Source: Rhodocyclales bacterium (GTDB lineage: Bacteria; Pseudomonadota; Gammaproteobacteria; Burkholderiales; Rhodocyclaceae). From it: a DNA stretch of 38,061 bases. Every line of letters starts with the position of its first letter. Position 1 is the first letter of the stretch. The position numbers and the translations under genes were made by a program. Below are positions 32,162-38,061 of this stretch, piece after piece. The notes below the pieces were generated by a model. That model was not told the origin of the DNA and made no database searches. It was given only the letters and a program-made list of their open reading frames with translations. The DNA lies in assembly GCA_016214175.1 (NCBI GenBank), contig JACRPB010000112.1, positions 1 through 38,061 of the forward strand, read 5' to 3'.

Positions 32162-32192
32162 CGGTAGGAAGTTTATATCAATCTTCCTACCG
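32162..32192. promoter_or_regulatory. perfect dyad upstream of nickel permease gene
   Basis: CGGTAGGAAG (32162-32171) and CTTCCTACCG (32183-32192) are exact reverse complements with an 11-base AT-rich spacer that includes TATA-like sequence. It lies 27 bp upstream of the permease start, in the only gap of that operon. Half-site centres are 21 bp apart, two helical turns, as expected for a dimer or tetramer bound to one DNA face. NikR, encoded 1.4 kb upstream, is the obvious candidate. The sequence does not match the E. coli NikR site (GTATGA-N16-TCATAC). Confidence 0.55.
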
Positions 32193-32206
32193 AAGACAAG
32201 CGCGAT

Positions 32207-33544
32207 TCAGGCGAGCGGCAGTTGCAGCGTGAACACGGCGCCGCCGCCGTCATGGTTGGCGGCGGCGAGGGTGCCGCCGTGGCGTTCGACGATGCCGTAG
32301 CTGATCGCCAGGCCGAGGCCGGTGCCCTTGCCGACCGGCTTGGTGGTGAAGAAGGGATCGAAAATGCGGCCGAGGTTTTCTTCGCCGATGCCGGGACCGT
32401 TGTCGCGGAACTCGACGACGGCCTTGCCGTCCGCGCCATGCGCCGTCACGGCCAGCCGCGCCGCCGGCACCCCGGCCGTCGCATCGACCGCGTTCTGCGC
32501 CAGATTCATCACCACCTGCTGCATCTGGCCGGGCGAACCGACGACGTGGAGCGGCAGCGGCAGGTTCAGTTCGACCTGAAAGCGTTCCGCCGCCGCCTTG
32601 GTCACCCAATGCACGGCGCGCTCGATCACCGGCACCAGATCGAAACGCTCGGGCTGGTCGCGGTCGACGGCGGAGAAGCGCTTGAGGCCGTCGACGATGT
32701 CGCGGGTGCGCTCGGCGCCTTCGACGGTGCCGTCGATCAGTGACGGCAGGTCGGCCAGGATGCGCTCGATGCGCAGTTCCCGCTTCAGCGCCTCGCGCGC
32801 GGCGGCCGGCATGTCGCCATGCACCGCCGCCAGATACTCGCCGATGCGCCTGGCGTATTTTCGCAGCGCGACGACGTTGCCGAGCACGAAGCTGATCGGG
32901 TTGTTGAGCTCGTGGGCGACGCCGGCGACGAGGCGGCCGAGCGACGCCATTTTCTCGGAGTGCAGCAGTTGCTGCTGGGTGTGCTTGAGTTCTTCGTGGG
33001 TGCGGCGCAAGGCCTGGTAGGCGCGTTGCAGCTCGCCCACCGGACGGCCGGTGACGACCATGCCGAGCAGCTTGCCGACGGTGCTATAGCGCGGCGTGCA
33101 GTTGAGCGAAACCGGCACCGGCGTGCCTTCGGCGCTGCACAGTTGCAGTTCGCAGTCGGCCAGCTTGTCGCCGGGATGGCCGGCGAAATGGCGCTGCGCG
33201 CGCTGGCGCGAGGCCTCGTCGGCGAATAGGTCGAATATCGGCCGGCCGCGCAGTTCGTCCTCGGTCTTACCGGTCAGCGTCAGCAGCGCCTGGTTGGCGC
33301 TTTCGATGACGCCGGCGCGGCTGCACACCAGCAGGATGTCCGACATCGAGGTCAGCACCGAAGAGATGAACTGCTGCGTGTCTTCGAGCGCGGCGTTCTT
33401 CTCTTCGAGCGCAACTTCGTACTTGATGAGGTCGTTGTAGACCTCGTCCATCTTGTGGATGACGTCGAGCCAGACGCGGTCCTCCGCCGCCGCGCCGGCG
33501 GCCGCGGCCAGGCTGTCGAGAAGCGGCGGCGTCTTTTCGCGCAT
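32207..33544 (-). CDS. hupT: HupT/HoxJ-like soluble sensor histidine kinase
   Basis: 445 aa with no membrane segment. The N-terminal helix ([20 protein letters not shown]) followed by [22 protein letters not shown] is the characteristic opening of HupT/HoxJ kinases. PAS domain about 60-170 ([24 protein letters not shown]), HisKA with [21 protein letters not shown] (H211), HATPase with N box [10 protein letters not shown] and G boxes [12 protein letters not shown] and [13 protein letters not shown]. In Rhodobacter and Ralstonia such kinases act with a regulatory hydrogenase and HupR/HoxA to control hydrogenase genes. The nikR stop lies 4 bp before this start, so the two genes are coupled. A HupR/HoxA partner is not identified here. 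Confidence 0.8.
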   Translation of the reverse strand: MREKTPPLLDSLAAAAGAAAEDRVWLDVIHKMDEVYNDLIKYEVALEEKNAALEDTQQFISSVLTSMSDILLVCSRAGVIESANQALLTLTGKTEDELRGRPIFDLFADEASRQRAQRHFAGHPGDKLADCELQLCSAEGTPVPVSLNCTPRYSTVGKLLGMVVTGRPVGELQRAYQALRRTHEELKHTQQQLLHSEKMASLGRLVAGVAHELNNPISFVLGNVVALRKYARRIGEYLAAVHGDMPAAAREALKRELRIERILADLPSLIDGTVEGAERTRDIVDGLKRFSAVDRDQPERFDLVPVIERAVHWVTKAAAERFQVELNLPLPLHVVGSPGQMQQVVMNLAQNAVDATAGVPAARLAVTAHGADGKAVVEFRDNGPGIGEENLGRIFDPFFTTKPVGKGTGLGLAISYGIVERHGGTLAAANHDGGGAVFTLQLPLA

Positions 33545-33548
33545 GGCT

Positions 33549-34031
33549 TCAGACCTTGGGTTTCAGGTGCAGATGCGCATGGGCCTTGGCGCCCTTGGGC
33601 GCATAGCCGTGCGTATGGCTGCCGCGGTCGACCTCGACCGAGACGACGTTGAGGCTGCCGTGGCGCACACCGCGTTCGGCCGTCAGCACGTTGGCGAAGC
33701 TGCGCACGGCGGCGGTCGGTCCCTTGAGGATCACGCTCTCCAGGCAGTTGTCGTGGTCGAGGTGGGCGTGCATGGTGGCCACGGTGAGATCGTGGTGCCC
33801 GTGCTGGAGTTCGGTCAACCGTTCCGCCAGTTCGCGCTCGTGGTGGTTGTAGACGTAGCAGAGGTTGGCGACGCAATGCGCGGCGTCGTTGCTGGCCTGG
33901 CGCGCCTGTTCGAGATGCTGGCGCAGCAGGTCGCGCATCGCTTCGGAACGGTTGCTGTAGCCGCGCTGCTCGATCAGGCGGTCGAATTCGCGAACGAGGT
34001 CTTCGTCGAGCGAGATGGTGATGCGTTCCAT
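33549..34031 (-). CDS. nikR: nickel-responsive regulator NikR, His-rich tail
   Basis: 160 aa. Ribbon-helix-helix DNA-binding domain 1-45 (ERITISLDEDLVREFDRLI, then RSEAMRDLLR), then a metal-binding ACT-like domain. The high-affinity nickel ligands are all visible: H77, H88, H90 and C96 in the pattern H-x10-H-x-H-x5-C (HAHLDHDNC). A C-terminal extension of about 25 residues beyond the normal end carries five His (139, 141, 151, 153, 155) in HTHG and AHAHLHL, not present in E. coli NikR. GAGGAT lies about eight bases upstream of the ATG; the longer open frame upstream is rejected. Downstream of the oxidase gene by 23 bp and upstream of the hupT-like gene by 4 bp. Confidence 0.92.
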   Translation of the reverse strand: MERITISLDEDLVREFDRLIEQRGYSNRSEAMRDLLRQHLEQARQASNDAAHCVANLCYVYNHHERELAERLTELQHGHHDLTVATMHAHLDHDNCLESVILKGPTAAVRSFANVLTAERGVRHGSLNVVSVEVDRGSHTHGYAPKGAKAHAHLHLKPKV

Positions 34032-34054
34032 GGTGTCATCCTCGGAGCTGCGGT

Positions 34055-35665
34055 TCAACGCTTGCCGTAGGCATAGGGACTCCAGTCCGCGGCCAGTTCC
34101 TGCGGCGTCGGCCAGTTGCCCGGCGGCGGCGGCGACACCGTGGTCCACTCAAGCGACTTGGAGCCCCAGGGATTCTCCGCCGCCTGGCGGCCGGCGACGG
34201 CGCCGACGATCCAGTTCACCAGGGTGATGGCGAAGCCGAGGGCGAGGATCGCCGAACCCGCGGTCATGAGGAGTTGGTCGCCCGCCACTTGCGGAAACTG
34301 CGCCCAGTCGTAGTAGCGGCGCGGCAGGCCCTCGCGGATGCCGACGCTCATCATGCGCGCGAACACGACGTTGGCGCCGACGAAGTTGAGCAGCAGGCCG
34401 ATCCTGGCCCAGGTCGCATTGAACATGCGGCCCGTCATTTTCGGGAACCAGTAATAGATGCCGGCGAAGATGGCCAAGGTGCCGGTCAGGGCCATGACGT
34501 AATGGAAATGGCCGACGACGTAGTAGGTGTCGGTCAGATTGACGTCCAGCGACGCCACCGCCAGCGGAATTCCCGTGAGGCCGCCGACCAGGAACAGGAA
34601 GAAGGTGCACAGCGCATACTGCATCGGCACTTCGAAGGTGATCGAGCCGCGATACAGCGTGCCCAGGAGGCTGATGGTGAGCAGGCCCACCGGCACCGAG
34701 ACGAACAGCGTCGTCACCATCTGCACCAGACGCAGCCAGTCCGGCATGCCGGAGGCGTACATGTGATGGATCCAGACCTCGCCGGAAATGGCCACCAGGC
34801 ACCAGATGCCGCCATAGACCGCCACCTTGTAGTTGAAGATGGGGTTCTTGGCGAAGGTGGCGAAGATTTCCATGATGATGGCGAAGAAGGGCACGAAGAT
34901 CACGTACACCGCCGGATGCGAGTAGAACCAGAACAGGTTCTGGTAGGTCAGCACGTCGCCGCCGTTGGTCGGATCGAAGAAGCCGGTGCCGATGTACTTG
35001 TCGAAGCTCAGCAGCAGCACCGACGCGCCGAGTACCGGCACGTAGATCAACTGCATGACGAAGGAACCGGCCGTGGCCCAGACGAAGACGTTGAGCTTGT
35101 TCCAGGTCACGCCGGGCGCGCGCATGTAGATGATGGTGGTCAGCAGGTTGATGCCGGCGAGGATCGAGGCGAAGCCGATCAACAGCACGGTCAGGGTGAA
35201 GAAGGCGGTGCTGCCGGTGGTGATCGTCGAGTACGGCGGATAGCCGGTCCACAGGACGTCCGGCGGATCGGGCATGACGAAAGTCAGCAGCGCCAGGATC
35301 AGCCCCATGTAGAACAGCCAGACCGAAAAGGCGTTCAGGCGCGGGAAGGCGACCTCCTTGGCGCCGATCATCAGCGGCACGCAGTAGTTCGGCAGGAAGC
35401 CCGTCAGCGCCGGGATCTGGACGCCCAGAATCAAGAGCGTGCCATGGACGTAGAGCCAGACGTTGTAGGTGGTCGGATTGGCGGTGAGCGTCGGCCCGAC
35501 GGCGGACAGTTCGGCGCGCATCAGCAAGGCGACGACGCCGGCGATGACGAAGGCGGCGATCGAACCGATCAGATAGAGAATCGCGATCCGCTTGTGATCG
35601 GTGGCGACGATGGGGCGTGGAGGAGTGCCCTCGGCATGAAAACGCCGTGAGTATATGCCGGACAC
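34055..35665 (-). CDS. heme-copper oxidase subunit I (A-type, YSHPAVY)
   Basis: 536 aa with 12 predicted helices. Haem and copper ligands are present: H74 and H388 (low-spin haem), H386 (active-site haem), H250, H300 and H301 (CuB). Y254 in WFYSHPAVYV is the cross-linked tyrosine, and Y-S replaces the glutamate of canonical aa3 oxidases, as in A2-type enzymes. Two deviations: the K-channel region reads VPVGLL (324-329), with Leu for the usual Lys and Val for Thr, and the D-channel Asp of the G-A-x-D loop is Glu (E104, GAKEVAFPRLN). The start is GTG. No subunit II, III or assembly gene is adjacent. O2 reduction is the default expectation; the missing lysine leaves proton pumping and exact reaction open. 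Confidence 0.82.
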   Translation of the reverse strand: MSGIYSRRFHAEGTPPRPIVATDHKRIAILYLIGSIAAFVIAGVVALLMRAELSAVGPTLTANPTTYNVWLYVHGTLLILGVQIPALTGFLPNYCVPLMIGAKEVAFPRLNAFSVWLFYMGLILALLTFVMPDPPDVLWTGYPPYSTITTGSTAFFTLTVLLIGFASILAGINLLTTIIYMRAPGVTWNKLNVFVWATAGSFVMQLIYVPVLGASVLLLSFDKYIGTGFFDPTNGGDVLTYQNLFWFYSHPAVYVIFVPFFAIIMEIFATFAKNPIFNYKVAVYGGIWCLVAISGEVWIHHMYASGMPDWLRLVQMVTTLFVSVPVGLLTISLLGTLYRGSITFEVPMQYALCTFFLFLVGGLTGIPLAVASLDVNLTDTYYVVGHFHYVMALTGTLAIFAGIYYWFPKMTGRMFNATWARIGLLLNFVGANVVFARMMSVGIREGLPRRYYDWAQFPQVAGDQLLMTAGSAILALGFAITLVNWIVGAVAGRQAAENPWGSKSLEWTTVSPPPPGNWPTPQELAADWSPYAYGKR

Positions 35666-35690
35666 TGGCGGCCGCCGAATCGCCCGGCTG

Positions 35691-35732
35691 CCCGATAATT
35701 TAGTTGACTTATATTGTCGGGTATTTTATCTT
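35691..35732 (+). promoter_or_regulatory. promoter inside a 31-bp imperfect dyad
   Basis: TTGACT (35704-35709) and TATCTT (35727-35732), separated by 17 bp, form a good sigma-70 promoter for the small ORF at 35766. The -35 lies inside an imperfect dyad, CCCGATAAT (35691-35699) with ATTGTCGGG (35713-35721, one mismatch). The region is strikingly AT-rich and also lies upstream of the divergent oxidase gene, so a regulator bound here could control both. Confidence 0.5.
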
Positions 35733-35765
35733 GGCCGCGTAGACACATCCGCGAGGACAACCACC

Positions 35766-35963
35766 ATGATCACCTTGAACGAACTCTGCGATCTCACGGC
35801 GAAATCGGGCACGACCACCGCCGACCTCCGCCAGGCCTGCGCCCAGCCGCGCTCCGCAGCCGACATGCGTCCGCTGCCGGAACCCCATGAGGAGTTTCCG
35901 TTCGACTCGGCGTGGGAGGCGCTGTTCACCGGTACGTCGCTCCCCGAAGAACCCGGCCACTAG
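35766..35963 (+). CDS. small protein of unknown function
   Basis: 65 aa (MITLNELCDLTAKSGT...). I recognise no family. It is acidic, without hydrophobic helix, with one Cys and a Pro/Glu-rich middle (DMRPLPEPHEEFPFDSAWEAL). GAGGACA lies about eight bases upstream of the ATG, and a good promoter is 34 bp further upstream, which supports real expression. The open frame reaches upstream to 35655 but across the promoter, so it is trimmed. It lies divergent from the oxidase gene and 89 bp or less from the following acyltransferase-like gene on the same strand, so the two may be co-transcribed. Confidence 0.55.
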   Translation: MITLNELCDLTAKSGTTTADLRQACAQPRSAADMRPLPEPHEEFPFDSAWEALFTGTSLPEEPGH

Positions 35964-36052
35964 CCCTGCCGCGCACGGCCGTGCGCCCACTGGATACGCC
36001 GCGCCGCGGCACGCTCGCCGCCGGACTGGTCTCATCCGCAAACCTTCCTCGC

Positions 36053-37198
36053 GTGTTCCACCCCGTCGTCCTCCCCGGCGCACTCGATCTGCCGGAGTCC
36101 GATTGGCGGCAGTTGGCGACCGACGGCGATCCCTTCGTCAGCCGCGAGTTCCTCGGCGCCGCGGAACGCACCGGCGCCGCGGACGCGGAACTGGGTTGGC
36201 AGCCGACGCACCTCGCCCTGCGCGACGCCGCCGGTGGCCTCGCCGGCCTGCTGCCGCTTTATCTGCGCCCACATTCCTTCGGCGACTTCTCGCACGACTG
36301 GAACTGGGATCACGCCTGGCGGCAAGCGGGGCTCGACTACTACCCGAAGCTGGTCAGCGGCGTGCCTTATACGCCCTCGCCGGGGCCGCGACTATTGGCG
36401 GCCGGCGCCGCGACGGACGTTCGCGCCGCCCTGATCGCGGCGGCGATCGAGCTGACCGCCGCGTGCGGCGCATCGTGCTGGCAATGCCTGTTCGTGCGCG
36501 AGGCCGACCGTGCGCAACTGGAGGCCGCCGGCCTGCTGCTGCGGCGCGGCGTCCAGTTCCACTGGCGCAACCGCGGCTACCAGGACTTCGAGGACTTCCT
36601 CGCCGGCTTCACCGCCGCCAAGCGCAAGAAGCTGAAACGCGAACGGCGCGCCGTCGCCGAGGCCGGCCTGCGCATCGAGACGCGCCATGGCGACGAAATC
36701 GACGCGCCGCTATGGCGCGCGCTCCATCGCCACTACCGCGACACCTTCGTACGCTACGGCAATCATCCGGCCTTTGCGCCGGAGTTCTTCCGCCGCGTCG
36801 GCGCCGGGCTGGCGCGGCGCATGGTGGTCTTCGTCGCCTACCAGGGCGCGCAAGCGGTCGCGTCGGCGATCTGCTATCGCGACGCGACGACTCTCTACGG
36901 GCGGCACTGGGGCAGCGACGTCGCCCTGCCCGGCCTGCACTTCGAGCTGTGCTACTACGCCGGCATCGACTACGCCATCGCGCACGGTTTGCAGCGCTTC
37001 GAACCCGGCGCCCAGGGGGAACACAAGGTCGCGCGCGGCTTCGAGCCGATGGCGACCTGGTCCGCATTCTGGATCGCCGCGCCGCGCATGCGCGACGTCG
37101 TCGCGCGCTTCCTCGCGCGCGAGGACTGCGCGCTGCGCGACTATGCGGAGGAAATGGCCTTGCACCTGCCGTTCAAGCAGACCGCGGCCGCGGATTGA
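36053..37198 (+). CDS. PF04339 (FemAB-like/GNAT) acyltransferase-family protein
   Basis: About 381 aa. Family landmarks run the length of the protein: FSHDWNWDHAWRQAG with YYPKLVSGVPYTPSPGPRLL, KRKKLKRERRAV, FVRYGNHPAFAPEFF, GRHWGSDVALPGLHFELCYY and GIDYAIAHGLQRFEPGAQGE. These proteins are predicted N-acyltransferases related to peptidoglycan FemAB; the substrate is not established. The start is uncertain: the frame is open from 35912 and no clear ribosome site exists. GTG 36053 (VFHPVVLPG) fits the usual N-terminus, with GTG 35981 as the alternative. The 3' end is 16 bp from the stop of the convergent sigma-54 activator gene. Confidence 0.82.
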   Translation: MFHPVVLPGALDLPESDWRQLATDGDPFVSREFLGAAERTGAADAELGWQPTHLALRDAAGGLAGLLPLYLRPHSFGDFSHDWNWDHAWRQAGLDYYPKLVSGVPYTPSPGPRLLAAGAATDVRAALIAAAIELTAACGASCWQCLFVREADRAQLEAAGLLLRRGVQFHWRNRGYQDFEDFLAGFTAAKRKKLKRERRAVAEAGLRIETRHGDEIDAPLWRALHRHYRDTFVRYGNHPAFAPEFFRRVGAGLARRMVVFVAYQGAQAVASAICYRDATTLYGRHWGSDVALPGLHFELCYYAGIDYAIAHGLQRFEPGAQGEHKVARGFEPMATWSAFWIAAPRMRDVVARFLAREDCALRDYAEEMALHLPFKQTAAAD

Positions 37199-37214
37199 CC
37201 GCGCCGGCGGCGCC

Positions 37215-38061
<847 letters not shown>

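Noticed and set aside
32162-32192. Dyad as an intrinsic terminator of the hupT-like gene
   Set aside because: The spacer is AT-rich with no T run after the stem, and the site sits close to the start of the next gene; an operator is more likely, though a terminator role is not excluded.
35704-35717. FNR/Anr-type box (TTGAC-N4-ATTGT) near the oxidase gene
   Set aside because: The second half does not match ATCAA; the TTGACT is better explained as a -35 element.

Overview
The window is a high-GC chromosomal segment, densely coding on both strands. Gene content and protein style (GreB, an AbrB-Doc pair, a UspA type ending in HMTLPVLMSS, HupT, NikR, a PF04339 acyltransferase, many PAS/GGDEF/EAL and kinase genes) suggest a betaproteobacterium, most likely Rhodocyclales. 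This is inferred from the sequence alone. I see no tRNA, rRNA, CRISPR array, transposase or phage gene.

Layout. 1-495 has no gene; it holds a minus-strand terminator-like hairpin, stacked hairpins and a 182-bp palindromic element with 25-bp perfect arms. 496-2930: greB, a divergent MFS transporter and a Doc toxin/AbrB antitoxin pair. 3003-12061 is a signalling block: a Ser/Thr kinase-HDOD-GAF protein, a receiver-PAS-PAS-GGDEF-EAL protein, two membrane histidine kinases and an Rcp1-type response regulator, the last four in one direction. 12116-13630: a YdcH-like small protein and metY. 13659-18640 (minus): TonB-dependent receptor, PF04392 binding protein and membrane histidine kinase, apparently one operon with no ABC permease or ATPase. 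18841-26086: alpha/beta hydrolase, periplasmic adaptor, LolD/MacB-type ATPase and two MacB/FtsX permeases, interrupted by an antisense hybrid kinase gene. 26093-28141: a chemoreceptor. 28334-29503: a second MFS transporter.

29513-34031 is a nickel/[NiFe]-hydrogenase accessory region: hupK-like gene, a broken uspA, a NiCoT nickel/cobalt permease, a HupT/HoxJ-type soluble kinase and NikR with a His-rich tail. nikR, the hupT-like gene and the permease gene run in one direction, and a perfect 31-bp dyad lies upstream of the permease. Hydrogenase structural genes are not in the window. Upstream of nikR, on the same strand, is a heme-copper oxidase subunit I with a YSHPAVY active site but no K-channel lysine at the usual place. 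The right end holds a 65-aa unknown ORF behind a good promoter, a PF04339 protein and the C-terminal part of a sigma-54-dependent activator cut by the window edge.

The main theme is sensing: five histidine kinases (one hybrid), a Ser/Thr kinase, a chemoreceptor, a c-di-GMP enzyme, a response regulator and a sigma-54 activator in 38 kb. The most unusual points are the receptor/binding-protein/kinase operon, the exporter operon split by an antisense kinase, the nickel module with its dyad and His-tailed NikR, the divergent oxidase subunit, the deleted uspA and the palindromic element.
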